A stretch of DNA of 64,000 nt from Cytobacillus kochii (lineage in GTDB: Bacteria > Bacillota > Bacilli > Bacillales > Cytobacillaceae), in assembly GCF_020171845.1 (NCBI RefSeq), contig NZ_JAIVAM010000009.1, positions 124,001 through 188,000 of the forward strand, in the 5' to 3' direction. A model generated the notes under the pieces. It made no database searches, was not told the origin of the DNA, and worked only from the letters and a program-made list of their open reading frames with translations. The translations under genes and the position numbers were made by a program. This document shows positions 28,492-37,037 of the stretch, piece after piece (position 1 is the stretch's first letter; each line of letters starts with the position of its first letter).

Positions 28492-28965
28492 ATGTGTGCT
28501 AAACCAAAAAAAACGCCTGACCAAGAGCAATATGATCAATTAGAAAAAAAATATGAAACGAAGCGACCAGTTTTGAAAAATTGTCTTCGGGCATTTTGGG
28601 TTGGAGGATTATTCTGCATAGTAGGACAAGCGATTTCATATTTTTATATCTATTTCTTTAATTTCACAGAGCAAACAGCAAGTAATCCTACTGTAGCTAC
28701 TATGATATTTATTGCGATGCTTTTAACTGGATTTGGTGTTTATGACAGACTTGGTCAATTCGCAGGAGCAGGTAGTGCTGTGCCAGTAACCGGTTTTGGA
28801 AATGCGGTTATTTCAGCAGCAATTGAACACCGCACAGAAGGGTTTGTCCTTGGTGTCGGATCAAATATGTTTAAACTCGCAGGTTCGGTTCTCCTGTTTG
28901 GAGTATTCTCAGCTTTTGTGGTTGCGTTAATTAAGACTATTTTAATTTATATGGGGGTAATTTAA
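28492..28965 (+). CDS. spoVAC: Stage V sporulation protein AC
   Basis: 157 residues. A short basic cytoplasmic N-terminus ('KKTPDQEQYDQLEKKYE') leads to four predicted membrane helices. Typical motifs are 'CLRAFWVGGLFCIVGQ', 'GFGVYDRLGQFAGAGS' and 'PVTGFGNAVISAAIEHR'. SpoVAC forms a mechanosensitive channel in the spore inner membrane that moves dipicolinic acid during sporulation and germination. Its stop overlaps the spoVAD start (TAATG). Confidence 0.95.
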   Translation: MCAKPKKTPDQEQYDQLEKKYETKRPVLKNCLRAFWVGGLFCIVGQAISYFYIYFFNFTEQTASNPTVATMIFIAMLLTGFGVYDRLGQFAGAGSAVPVTGFGNAVISAAIEHRTEGFVLGVGSNMFKLAGSVLLFGVFSAFVVALIKTILIYMGVI

Positions 28966-29975
28966 TGCTAAAGGGGAAGCAATCATGGGTTTTTAGTCAA
29001 CGCCCAGCTATTATTGCTACCGGTGTGACTGGAGGGCCGTTTGAGGCAAATGGTAACTTAGCTGATGACTTTGATCTTCTCCATGAAGATTTATGGATGG
29101 GAGAAGATTCATATGAAAAAGCACATCGTGTGCTAATGGAAGGTGCTAGTCGAACGGCATTAAGAAAAGCAGAAATGGAAAAAAAAGATGTGCAATTCTT
29201 TCTAGGTGGTGACTTAATTAATCAGATCACCCCGACTAGTCTCAGCGCAAGATCATTGGAAATACCTTACTTCGGTTTGTTTGGTGCATGTTCCACATCA
29301 ATGGAGGGATTAGCGCTTGGTTCATTTATGATTAATTATGGTGGAGCAAATGCAGTTATAACAGGAGCAGCGAGTCATAATGCTGCTGTTGAAAAGCAAT
29401 TTCGCTACCCTACAGAGTATGGAGGGCAAAAGCCACCAACTGCTCAATGGACAGTAACAGGTGCTGGTGCAGCACTTCTCGTTCAAAATAATGGAGGAAA
29501 TGATCCGGTTACGACAGCTGCAACAATCGGTAAAGTTGTTGACATGGGGGTCACTGATCCATTTAATATGGGCGGGGCAATGGCTCCTGCAGCAGCAGAT
29601 ACCATTTATAATCATTTTCAAGACATGCAAATAGAACCCTCTTATTATGACTTAATTGTTACTGGTGATTTAGGAAAAATTGGTCGTGTAACTGCATTGG
29701 AATTATTAAAGAATAAGGGGCTTATTATTCCAGATGAACAGTTCCAAGATTGTGGCATACTCATTTATAAAGAAGATCAGCCCGTACAATCAGGCGGAAG
29801 CGGTGCAGGTTGTTCTGCATCCGTTTTATATGGTCACCTCTTAAATAGAATGAAAAGAGGAGAGCTAAAAAAGATTTTAATGGTCGCTACAGGAGCCTTA
29901 TTATCGCCACTTACAGTACAACAAAATGAATCAATTCCATGTATTGCACATGCTGTGGCGATTGAAATGCCATAA
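28965..29975 (+). CDS. spoVAD: Stage V sporulation protein AD
   Basis: 336 residues with a thiolase-like fold. Motifs: 'GVTGGPFEANGNLADDFD', 'NQITPTSLSARSLEIPYFG', 'FGACSTSMEGLALGSFM' and 'GDLGKIGRVTALELL'. SpoVAD binds dipicolinic acid directly in the spore inner membrane complex. The ATG overlaps the last base of spoVAC. The length is typical (338 in B. subtilis). Confidence 0.95.
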   Translation: MLKGKQSWVFSQRPAIIATGVTGGPFEANGNLADDFDLLHEDLWMGEDSYEKAHRVLMEGASRTALRKAEMEKKDVQFFLGGDLINQITPTSLSARSLEIPYFGLFGACSTSMEGLALGSFMINYGGANAVITGAASHNAAVEKQFRYPTEYGGQKPPTAQWTVTGAGAALLVQNNGGNDPVTTAATIGKVVDMGVTDPFNMGGAMAPAAADTIYNHFQDMQIEPSYYDLIVTGDLGKIGRVTALELLKNKGLIIPDEQFQDCGILIYKEDQPVQSGGSGAGCSASVLYGHLLNRMKRGELKKILMVATGALLSPLTVQQNESIPCIAHAVAIEMP

Positions 29976-29993
29976 AGTTAGGAGGATAAATAT

Positions 29994-30350
29994 ATGCTGC
30001 CAATGTTTTTTTGGGCTTTTGTTGTTGGAGGCTTATTTTGTGTGATTGGCCAAATTTGTTTTGATGTATTTAAACTGACACCAGGTCATACTTTAAGTGC
30101 GCTTGTCGTGTTAGGAGCGATATTGGATGGGGTAGGACTTTACGAGCCATTATTGGATTTTGCTGGTGCTGGTGCATCTGTACCCATAACGAGTTTCGGT
30201 AACTCACTTGTGCACGGAGCTTTACAAGAAGCAGAGCAACATGGATTAATTGGCGTTCTAACAGGGATGTTTGAAGTTACGAGCTCAGGTATTTCATCCG
30301 CCATCTTGTTTGCTTTTATTGGCGCCCTTATTTTCAAACCAAAAGGATAA
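29994..30350 (+). CDS. spoVAE: Stage V sporulation protein AEb
   Basis: 118 residues, four membrane helices. '[19 protein letters not shown]', '[20 protein letters not shown]' and '[11 protein letters not shown]' are close in sequence to SpoVAC, as known for this pair. A GGAGG site precedes the ATG, 18 bp after spoVAD. With AC and AD it forms the minimum conserved spoVA unit; AA, AB, AEa and AF are not in this window. Confidence 0.94.
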   Translation: MLPMFFWAFVVGGLFCVIGQICFDVFKLTPGHTLSALVVLGAILDGVGLYEPLLDFAGAGASVPITSFGNSLVHGALQEAEQHGLIGVLTGMFEVTSSGISSAILFAFIGALIFKPKG

Positions 30351-30452
30351 GCCTGATTTCAATGAATTAAGGGCCAAGCGGGTACATGCCCATACATTCT
30401 CACCTAACTATACATAATGTATAAGGACAAATACATTAGTGAGGTGATCTAT

Positions 30453-30608
30453 ATGGGCTTTGGAGGCTATGGCGGCAATTGTGGTTGTGGCGGTTATGGC
30501 GGCGGCTACGGTTACGGCGGTGGCGGTGGCGGCTATGCTGGAGGTACTTTCGTTTTAATCGTTGTCCTCTTCATTTTATTAGTCATTGTCGGTGCTAGTT
30601 TCTGCTAA
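30453..30608 (+). CDS. YjcZ-family glycine-rich sporulation peptide
   Basis: 51 codons from the ATG at 30453 (GAGGTGA site). A Gly/Tyr/Cys-rich N-terminus ('GFGGYGGNCGCGGYGGGYGY') is followed by one transmembrane helix '[19 protein letters not shown]'. This is the YjcZ-type small peptide made in large numbers during sporulation in Bacillus. Two paralogues occur at 60820 and 60978. Function is unknown; membrane insertion in the spore is likely. Confidence 0.85.
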   Translation: MGFGGYGGNCGCGGYGGGYGYGGGGGGYAGGTFVLIVVLFILLVIVGASFC

Positions 30609-30748
30609 TTGTCTTTTATTCTTGGGGAGATGCGTAATAATAAATAGCATCTCTTCTTTTTTATAAACTCTCTGAAAGATATTTTTATCACGTTTTTAAT
30701 TGGGCTACATAAGATAAATGGAGTTCAAGAAGGAGCGTGAGGTAGCGG

Positions 30749-31003
30749 ATGGATAATCATTTTTTTAAGAATATCGAGAAAAAAACAGGCGTGAATATGA
30801 AGGATGTATTTGAATTAGCGGGCTCGTTACAAAATGCAAATTTTAAAGATGAAGACACGGTTCGTGGCGTCATTCGCAGGGTGTCGCAAATCGCCAACAA
30901 ACCAGTATCTCAAGAAATGGAAGACAAAATTGTCGATTCTATTGTAAAAGAAGGTAAGTCTTTAGACTTTAATACAATAAACAAAATGATTAATAAAAAA
31001 TAA
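30749..31003 (+). CDS. spoVIF: Stage VI sporulation protein F
   Basis: 84 residues, similar in length to B. subtilis SpoVIF (YjcC). It is charged and helical: 'KKTGVNMKDVFELAGSLQN', 'RGVIRRVSQIANKPVSQEME' and 'IVKEGKSLDFNTINKMI'. In B. subtilis it is a late mother-cell protein needed for coat assembly through GerE stability. It lies just before yjcD, as in B. subtilis. Start GTG or ATG: the ATG at 30749 has a GAGGTAGCGG site upstream. Confidence 0.88.
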   Translation: MDNHFFKNIEKKTGVNMKDVFELAGSLQNANFKDEDTVRGVIRRVSQIANKPVSQEMEDKIVDSIVKEGKSLDFNTINKMINKK

Positions 31004-31042
31004 TGAGAGTCTAACAAGAATTTTTTATCGAACGATTGATAG

Positions 31043-31080
31043 CCTGCGTGAGTTGATATACACGCAGGTTTGTTTTTTTA
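31043..31080 (+). terminator. Terminator of spoVIF
   Basis: A perfect CCTGCGTG/CACGCAGG stem and a TTTGTTTTTTTA tail. Confidence 0.82.
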
Positions 31081-33372
31081 TTTACTATATATTTTATTTT
31101 TGATATGGGGAAGAAAGCGTGATGGATAGGCTTTCTTCCCTTTTCTATGTTGCAAAAGTGATAAATGTAACTGTTCCTTGGCTCTAGTCATTGCTACATA
31201 TAATAGTCTTCGTTCTTCTTCTAAACTCTGCTCTGTTCCTGTACGATATTCTTCAAGGGCATAATCGTGGGGAAGGCTACCATCGACTACACTTAAGATA
31301 TAGACAAAGGGATACTCTAACCCTTTGGCTTTATGGATAGTACTAAAGGTTACAGCGTTCTCAATCGTTTTACTTATTTGCTTCATTTCTTTGATTTTTG
31401 CACGCATATGATCCGCATACTCAATAAACTCAAGTAAGGTAGTAAACTTTTTAGCAATTAATTTTAGTTCTTTTAAATCCTCTGAACCTTTATCCATTTT
31501 GTTCCCTTCATTACCACGCTTCTTAATAAAATCTTGTATTTGTAGCTCTTTTTCGATTTTTTCAAGTGCTAATAAAGGTGATAGTTGTTTAATTGCTTTA
31601 ATCGTAGTTACCGTTTTCTTTGCTTTGCTTTGTTGAAAGGCATATTTGCTCTGTACCATAGATAAACATTCAAGTAAGCTGCAATCATGTAAGATACTAT
31701 TCGCTTTCATATCTTGTAAGTGTGATTGTGTTAAAAAAAGAGCCGGTAAGATATCCTTAAGAGCCTGAGCATCTTCCTCATTAATCGCAAGTCTTAAAAA
31801 ACTAAGCAGTGTCCGGATAATAAAGCGATCATAAAATGATTCGGCATCTTGCTCTATCTTAAATGGAATATTAGACCTGGTAAATCGTTCAAATAGTGCA
31901 CGACTTGTTGAATGGGTTCGATAAAGGATAGCAAAATCATTAGGTTGGTGCCCTTGTCTTATTCTCTCTTGAATATCTGTCAAAATCATTAAGGCTTCTT
32001 CTTCTTCATCGTAAGGGTAGAAGAGTGTAGGGTATGCTTCGTTTTTAAATTGCGCGACCATGTTTTTTGCTTTTCTTCTTTTGTTTTTTTTGATAACTTG
32101 ACTTGCAAATGCAGTGATTTCGTGACTGGAGCGATAATTTTGTTGTAATGTAATTTGAAAACTATCATCAAACATCTGTTCAAACTCGGTTAAATAAGAT
32201 GGATCACTACCTCTAAAAGCATATATAGATTGATCATCATCACCTACTGCACAAATATGCTCACTTTCAGGTACTAGCATTCTAAGTAATTCAAATTGAA
32301 CTTTATTTACATCTTGGAATTCATCAATTAAGATATATTTAAATCGCTTTTGATACTGTGCTAAGATTTGCGGATTTTTTTTAAATAGCTCATAACAGCT
32401 ACTGAGCATATCATCAAAATCAAAGGTATTCAATCGCTGTTTCTCTTCTTCATAGGCTTGATACATTTGTTGTACCTTTTCCTCCCATGAATCATTCGCC
32501 CTTACATCAGTAGGGGATTGCAACGAGTTTTTCCAAAAGCTAATTAACTGTAAGGCCATATCAAAAGGGAAATCCTTTTCATCAATATGTAGAGCCCTTG
32601 CTGATTGTTTGATCATTTGTTCCTTCTGCCAGTTCTTTAAAAGGTAACGGTGGTCCCATTTTTGATTATTATGATCATGAAAAGAAAGAATACGATAGAA
32701 AATGCTATGGAAAGTTCCGCAAACCATTTGATTAATATGCTTTGCTGTAACGTATGGATAGGTTTTTATCCGTTGTTTCATTTCGTTAGCTGCCTTAGCT
32801 GTAAATGTAACGAGTAGAACAGAACGGGGATCAACTTGATATTCATGGAATAAATAAGCCGTTTTCCCTGTTAATACGCGTGTTTTTCCACTTCCCGCTC
32901 CTGCGAGAACAAGTAACGGACCATGACAATACGTAACAGCTCTTTTCTGATCATGATCAAAAGAAATACCGTGCTCTTCAAGTGAACGAAGATACCCCTC
33001 AGTAGGACTAGCTTGTGAACCTGTATTTTCTGCAAATGGTGGAATGTTTTCAATACGTACAGGAGTTTTAAAAGGCTTTTCCACTTCTTCGAGAATTGAT
33101 CGACCTTGAGGTAAACGAAAGCCATTGACTTCTTTTTCTTTCGTTTTTTCTGTTGCTTTCGGAATGACTTCGTCCACATATTCGCACTCTTTTTCATTGC
33201 TATGATAAAATTTTGGTTCATCCTGAATGCCTAAATAAAATAAAACGTTTTCACCACAATGGGTACAATAAAGGTTCCCACGTTTTCCTTCTTCATGTAT
33301 AAATGGATAGTCTGATCGTTTCAGTGTATGTAATTGAATTCGTTCTTGCATTAATCGTGCACTTTTCATCAT
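31078..33372 (-). CDS. yjcD: UvrD/PcrA-family DNA helicase YjcD with N-terminal zinc finger
   Basis: 764 residues. The first 65 residues hold a finger C36-x2-C39-x17-H57-x5-C63, then a linker of about 60 residues. The SF1A helicase core follows: Walker A GAGSGKT near 160, 'DEFQDVNKVQFELL', 'GDDDQSIYAFRGSDPSY', 'LQQNYRSS', and near the C-terminus 'TIHKAKGLEYPFVYI' and 'EERRLLYVAMTRAKEQL'. It is a 3'-5' DNA translocase, probably in repair. Orthologous by synteny to B. subtilis YjcD. The finger has the same residue spacing as CoiA in this window. The start may be the second ATG of the MM pair. Confidence 0.93.
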   Translation of the reverse strand: MMKSARLMQERIQLHTLKRSDYPFIHEEGKRGNLYCTHCGENVLFYLGIQDEPKFYHSNEKECEYVDEVIPKATEKTKEKEVNGFRLPQGRSILEEVEKPFKTPVRIENIPPFAENTGSQASPTEGYLRSLEEHGISFDHDQKRAVTYCHGPLLVLAGAGSGKTRVLTGKTAYLFHEYQVDPRSVLLVTFTAKAANEMKQRIKTYPYVTAKHINQMVCGTFHSIFYRILSFHDHNNQKWDHRYLLKNWQKEQMIKQSARALHIDEKDFPFDMALQLISFWKNSLQSPTDVRANDSWEEKVQQMYQAYEEEKQRLNTFDFDDMLSSCYELFKKNPQILAQYQKRFKYILIDEFQDVNKVQFELLRMLVPESEHICAVGDDDQSIYAFRGSDPSYLTEFEQMFDDSFQITLQQNYRSSHEITAFASQVIKKNKRRKAKNMVAQFKNEAYPTLFYPYDEEEEALMILTDIQERIRQGHQPNDFAILYRTHSTSRALFERFTRSNIPFKIEQDAESFYDRFIIRTLLSFLRLAINEEDAQALKDILPALFLTQSHLQDMKANSILHDCSLLECLSMVQSKYAFQQSKAKKTVTTIKAIKQLSPLLALEKIEKELQIQDFIKKRGNEGNKMDKGSEDLKELKLIAKKFTTLLEFIEYADHMRAKIKEMKQISKTIENAVTFSTIHKAKGLEYPFVYILSVVDGSLPHDYALEEYRTGTEQSLEEERRLLYVAMTRAKEQLHLSLLQHRKGKKAYPSRFLPHIKNKIYSK

Positions 33373-33499
33373 TTAGCCTCATAACTTAAAAAATTTACTG
33401 CATAAAATTAATCATAACAAAGATTTTAGCGCTAAAAAAGAATAAATATGTTTGTTATTAATTGAAAAGGGTTAGTAGTAAAGTAAAGGGGGCAGTGTA

Positions 33500-33742
33500 A
33501 TGATTTATCCAATCTCAACCGTTCAAACAGCATACCAACAATATGTGGAGCGAATGTTTATGAATCGAAATCGCTCAATGACTTATAGAAATATTGAAAG
33601 GGTGGATCCGTCCCTTGGACAATCAGAAACCAATTATTTATATAAGGACAATAGAAAAAACCATTTATCCTCTTCTATGAAAGATAGAGAAACAAATGGT
33701 AAACAAGGAATAAAAGGCAAATACATTGATTATTACGCATAA
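33500..33742 (+). CDS. Small hypothetical protein
   Basis: 80 residues with a clear AAAGGGGGC site upstream. Highly polar, no membrane segment: 'QQYVERMFMNRNRSMTYRN', 'VDPSLGQSETNYLYKDN' and a C-terminal 'GKYIDYYA'. I do not recognise it. It is convergent with the DUF421 gene, ending 4 bp before it. Confidence 0.6.
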   Translation: MIYPISTVQTAYQQYVERMFMNRNRSMTYRNIERVDPSLGQSETNYLYKDNRKNHLSSSMKDRETNGKQGIKGKYIDYYA

Positions 33743-33746
33743 TATT

Positions 33747-34433
33747 TCAGTAGGTTTGAATATGTAACCCGTCTTCTTTTTCCCAGTCAGCATATAGAAT
33801 TTCCTTCACATTCGTATACCCTTTCTTTTTTAATTTTTCATCTAGAAATTTGACATCCCAACCGAGAATGTTTAGGTTTTCATGAACAATCTCACCATCT
33901 AAAATGATATTAATTGGCACCTTAATCTTCGGATACTTTAATTGCAAGTCCTCAATAGTTGGCGTTGTATATTCAGGCTTTTTCAAGGCGGTAATCGTAC
34001 CATTTGTCTCTAAGAAGGCATATTCGCATTGTCTTATAGAGAATATATCTTTTGCCCTCAGTAATTCTTGCAGCTGGTTAAGGTCCAAATGATTCTTTTT
34101 CAATTGCCCATATTCAATTTTTCCTTTACGAATCACAATGGAAGGACCGCCTTCTAATAATTTTCTTGTTCTTCTGAATTTCTGTGTGATATTTTCTGTA
34201 GTAAGAATTAAAATGGTCCAGAGAAGAACAGAGAAGAGCATTTGACTTATCCCTGTATTCTCATCATAAAGTGCATTTCCTACTAGTTCTCCTAAAACGA
34301 TGGCAGAAATAAAGTCAAAAGGAGTGATTTGGGATATTTGCGACTTTCCAAGAATCTTGGTCATGATGAAAAGGGCAATAAATCCAACAAAGAGAACGAA
34401 AGTAATATGTATATATTCATGCATGGGAAACAC
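33747..34433 (-). CDS. DUF421 family membrane protein
   Basis: 228 residues. Three N-terminal membrane helices ('HITFVLFVGFIALFIMTKIL', 'TPFDFISAIVLGELVGNAL', 'MLFSVLLWTILILTTENIT') are followed by a cytoplasmic domain with 'RTRKLLEGGPSIVIRKGKIE', 'RAKDIFSIRQCEYAFLETNG' and 'INIILDGEIVHENLNILGWD'. This is the YetF/YcaP/YrbG layout. DUF421 proteins occur in spoVA2-type operons; this one is 3.4 kb away on the other strand, so any link to the spoVA cluster here is only suggestive. Function unknown. Confidence 0.85.
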   Translation of the reverse strand: MFPMHEYIHITFVLFVGFIALFIMTKILGKSQISQITPFDFISAIVLGELVGNALYDENTGISQMLFSVLLWTILILTTENITQKFRRTRKLLEGGPSIVIRKGKIEYGQLKKNHLDLNQLQELLRAKDIFSIRQCEYAFLETNGTITALKKPEYTTPTIEDLQLKYPKIKVPINIILDGEIVHENLNILGWDVKFLDEKLKKKGYTNVKEILYADWEKEDGLHIQTY

Positions 34434-34548
34434 ACCTCTTAAACAAATTTACTGTGACCTTGTTATTGTGTGCTCTTCCCCATTTTTTATGATTAAAACG
34501 ACGATCGGATTTTTATTAAATTTAAGCTTTTACTTTGTTAATGAAGAT

Positions 34549-34581
34549 AAAAAAAGAGATGCGGAATGCACCTCTTTTTTT
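34549..34581. terminator. Bidirectional terminator downstream of yjcF
   Basis: AAAAAAGAG(A)TGC pairs with GCACCTCTTTTTT; T runs lie on both strands. Confidence 0.7.
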
Positions 34582-34585
34582 GCAT

Positions 34586-35017
34586 TTAAATTTGTTTCTT
34601 CATTGTTCGGTGAGGTATTCCTGCATCAAGGAATTCTTCAGAGATGACTTCGTACCCAATTCGTTCATAAAAGGGAATCGCATGTGTTTGTGCGTGAAGT
34701 TTTAAAGCCGGTACACCTTTTTCTTTAGCAAAAGATTCAATGGCATGCATTATTTCTTTGCCGGCTCCTGTTTTTCTGGCATTTTCTTTTACACAAATGC
34801 GTTCTACTTTCCCATAGCCATCTACAATTCTAAAACGCCCAGCACCACTAGGTTCATTATCTTTATAAAGGACAAAGTGTGTTGCTTCGTCTTCAAATTG
34901 ATCGATTTCTTCTTCTAATGGAACATTTTGTTCGTCTACAAATACTTCTTTTCTTACTTGATAAGCTTCTTGCAGCTCTTGCTCGTTTTCTACTATTTTA
35001 ACGTTCATGTTGTTCAT
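34586..35017 (-). CDS. yjcF: GNAT acetyltransferase YjcF
   Basis: 143 residues. ElaA-like GNAT fold: 'VRKEVFVDEQNVPLEEEIDQ' at the N-terminus, 'ATHFVLYKDNEPSGAGRFR' strand, acetyl-CoA loop 'VKENARKTGAGKEIMHAIES' and 'KLHAQTHAIPFYERIGYEV'. The substrate is unknown. Its ATG overlaps the stop of yjcG by 1 bp, so yjcF is translationally coupled. Gene order yjcH-yjcG-yjcF matches B. subtilis. Confidence 0.92.
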   Translation of the reverse strand: MNNMNVKIVENEQELQEAYQVRKEVFVDEQNVPLEEEIDQFEDEATHFVLYKDNEPSGAGRFRIVDGYGKVERICVKENARKTGAGKEIMHAIESFAKEKGVPALKLHAQTHAIPFYERIGYEVISEEFLDAGIPHRTMKKQI

Positions 35018-35526
35018 TAACCCTTTCCGAGGCGGAATGTTTCATGTACACTCCAAGATCCGTTTTCTAATTGATATAATAAGTGGAATCGATCAACCGT
35101 TTCTTCGTGTTCTACATCAAGCATTTTCAATGAACCATAAACATCAGAATGTTCATCATCGGAAAGTTTTTGTCCAATTGTAATATGAGGGACAAAAGCA
35201 TATTCTGATTTTTCTCCAACTGTTTGTTCATTGATTTTTTCATGTAGTCGTTCGAGTTCATCTGTTGGGTTAATCTTTAAGTAAATAACGTTATTAACAG
35301 GTTGAAATGAACTCACCTTTTTAACGTTCATGTGAAAAGGTTGTTGAACTTTTGCAATTGCATTCAAAGCATCAGTTGTTTGTTTTACTTCTTCTTCTGT
35401 AGCTTCAAATGATTTTAATGTTACATGTGGAGGAATCAATGCGTAGTGAGGGTCATATCTTTTCCGATAAGAGTTTGCCAAGTCTTGAATTTTTTTTGAC
35501 GGAAAAATAACGATTCCATATTTCAT
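35017..35526 (-). CDS. yjcG: 2H phosphoesterase superfamily protein YjcG
   Basis: 169 residues with the two HxT/S motifs of 2'-5' RNA ligase-like phosphoesterases: '[15 protein letters not shown]' near residue 34 and '[11 protein letters not shown]' near residue 116. The two-fold motif frame forms the active site. The physiological RNA or cyclic nucleotide substrate is unknown. Middle gene of yjcHGF; a GGAGGTAGAACT site precedes the ATG. Confidence 0.93.
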   Translation of the reverse strand: MKYGIVIFPSKKIQDLANSYRKRYDPHYALIPPHVTLKSFEATEEEVKQTTDALNAIAKVQQPFHMNVKKVSSFQPVNNVIYLKINPTDELERLHEKINEQTVGEKSEYAFVPHITIGQKLSDDEHSDVYGSLKMLDVEHEETVDRFHLLYQLENGSWSVHETFRLGKG

Positions 35527-35624
35527 AGTTCTACCTCCAAAATAAAATATTTTAAAGAACTTGTCTTATTTTACTATTATAACAAATTTTCAAAAATCAT
35601 CATATACTAACGAATGGAATTAGA

Positions 35625-35664
35625 AGAAAAAGACAGTTTGACTAAGAAGTAGCCAAACTGCTGT
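35625..35664 (-). terminator. Terminator after yjcH
   Basis: On the minus strand an AGCAGTTTGG/CAAACTGTC stem-loop is followed by TTTTTCT. Confidence 0.6.
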
Positions 35665-35668
35665 TTCA

Positions 35669-36391
35669 TTAAAGCATTTGCTTTAGAGCACGTTTTAAAT
35701 CTGGTTGCCAATATGTCCATGTATGATCGCCATCAAATTCATCATAAAAATAAGGGAAGCCTTTATCCTTTATTAATTGTGAAAGTTCACGATTGGGTGT
35801 AAGGAAATCTTGCTCTTTACCGTCAGTTGTTTTGACTGTTGTCTCTCCTGTACCAATGACATGATATATATTTAACAGATGTGTATCTTTAAAGGATTTG
35901 ACTTCTTCCATTACTTTTTCATTCGCTAATGGCGATTGTAAAATGACTGTCCCAAAAGTATTAGGGTATTGTAAAGCAGTTAAAAGAGATACAGTCGCTC
36001 CTAAAGAATCGCCGATCAATGCTCGTCCCATTCCCATTTGGTACGTTGGATATTTTTCGTCAAGGTAAGGTACAAGCTCATGAGCCAAGAATCTGATATA
36101 AGCAGCATTTTGTTCACCATCTGGATGATATTTACGACGGCGGTCTTGTACATTTTTATAAGGAATACCAATGATGATTGTATTTTCCATTTCTTTTGCA
36201 TCAAGCAACTCATCCGCTGTTCTGCCGATTCGTCCTAATTGAAAATAGTCTTTGCCATCTTGAGCAATTAAAATATTATATTTATATAGCGGTGAATAAT
36301 TGCCCGGTAAGTATACAAGTATTTCTAAATCTTCCCCTAGTACCTCACTTTTAAAAGTAAAGTCCGTGATTGTCCCTTTTGCTGTATTCAT
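35669..36391 (-). CDS. yjcH: Esterase-family protein YjcH
   Basis: 240 residues from the ATG at 36391, which has an AAGGAG site; an in-frame extension to 36505 lacks one. Esterase-D/enterochelin-esterase type alpha/beta hydrolase: 'EILVYLPGNYSPLYKYNIL', nucleophile elbow 'ALIGDSLGATVSLL' (G-D-S-L-G), and the catalytic histidine in 'YDEFDGDHTWTYWQPDLKRA'. Cytoplasmic; no signal peptide. The natural ester is unknown. First gene of the yjcHGF order of B. subtilis, though a hairpin separates it from yjcG. Confidence 0.9.
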   Translation of the reverse strand: MNTAKGTITDFTFKSEVLGEDLEILVYLPGNYSPLYKYNILIAQDGKDYFQLGRIGRTADELLDAKEMENTIIIGIPYKNVQDRRRKYHPDGEQNAAYIRFLAHELVPYLDEKYPTYQMGMGRALIGDSLGATVSLLTALQYPNTFGTVILQSPLANEKVMEEVKSFKDTHLLNIYHVIGTGETTVKTTDGKEQDFLTPNRELSQLIKDKGFPYFYDEFDGDHTWTYWQPDLKRALKQML

Positions 36392-36600
36392 AAAGTAGAA
36401 CTCCTTTGTTAAAATAATAATCCTATATGGGGTTATATTATCACACAGTGTATGAAACTTCATATAGTAAGTCTTCATTTCCTTAATGAAGAAAGATTCA
36501 CTCAATTAAGTATGTAAGTTTATTTTCCACTTCTATTATATGTAAAGAGTTCTATAATTATAAAACTTCATGAGAATTGAGCAAATACCAGTGAAATCAA

Positions 36601-36629
36601 TTGACAGAAATACGCGTAAATAGTATATT
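36601..36629 (+). promoter_or_regulatory. SigA promoter of the tRNA gene
   Basis: TTGACA at 36601-36606, a 17-bp spacer and TATATT at 36624-36629, about 29 bp upstream of the tRNA. The -35 box is consensus. Confidence 0.85.
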
Positions 36630-36657
36630 TATAAATGTCTTAAATATATACATAAAC

Positions 36658-36730
36658 GATTCCGTAGCTCAGCTGGGAGAGCGCTACCTTGACAGGGTAG
36701 AGGTCGCTGGTTCGAACCCAGTCGGAATCA
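36658..36730 (+). tRNA. tRNA-Val (anticodon GAC)
   Basis: 73 nt. Acceptor GATTCCG pairs with CGGAATC, D-arm GCTC...GAGC, anticodon stem TACCT-TGACAGG with GAC at positions 34-36 (36691-36693), T-arm CTGGT-TCGAACC-CAG pattern, discriminator A. The 3' CCA is not encoded. It stands alone rather than in a tRNA cluster and has its own promoter and terminator. Confidence 0.97.
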
Positions 36731-36737
36731 TACTGAA

Positions 36738-36764
36738 AGTCTTGATGCGTCAAGGCTTTTTTTA
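36738..36764 (+). terminator. Terminator of tRNA-Val
   Basis: An AGTCTTGA/TCAAGGCT stem with a 4-nt loop and seven T. Confidence 0.85.
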
Positions 36765-37004
36765 TGTCTAAATTTTGATGAGTCATACTAATTTGTCATT
36801 AAAATAGAGGAATTAAAATATATTCTTCAGTATTAAATAAAACGCAAACGAGTTTCAATAGAAACAAAGAATGAGCAATGAGAAAAGACGCTATAGACCC
36901 TTAGAGGAAGAAATGAAATGAGGTAAATCAGGCAGGTTAAATTGCGAGAGTAAAGCAAGTCTTACTGCGAAGAAAGTCGAAAAGTGAGTGGGGTGTAAAT
37001 TAGT
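36765..37004. other. Intergenic region, no gene seen
   Basis: About 240 bp, purine-rich on the plus strand, many stops in all frames. One short segment (36951-36985, AAAGCAAGTC...GAAGAAAGTCGAAAA) faintly resembles the array B unit but is too diverged to call. Confidence 0.4.
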
Positions 37005-37031
37005 AAAAAAAGCACCTCATTTCGAGGCGCC
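37005..37031 (-). terminator. Terminator after the DUF3231 gene
   Basis: On the minus strand GCGCCTC/GAGGTGC with a 5-nt loop is followed by TTTTTTT. Confidence 0.82.
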
Positions 37032-37037
37032 TATAAA

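Noticed and set aside
36951-36985. Isolated copy of the 51-bp repeat near the tRNA
   Set aside because: Only a GCAAGTC word and a loose GAAGNAAANCGA match; too diverged to separate from chance.
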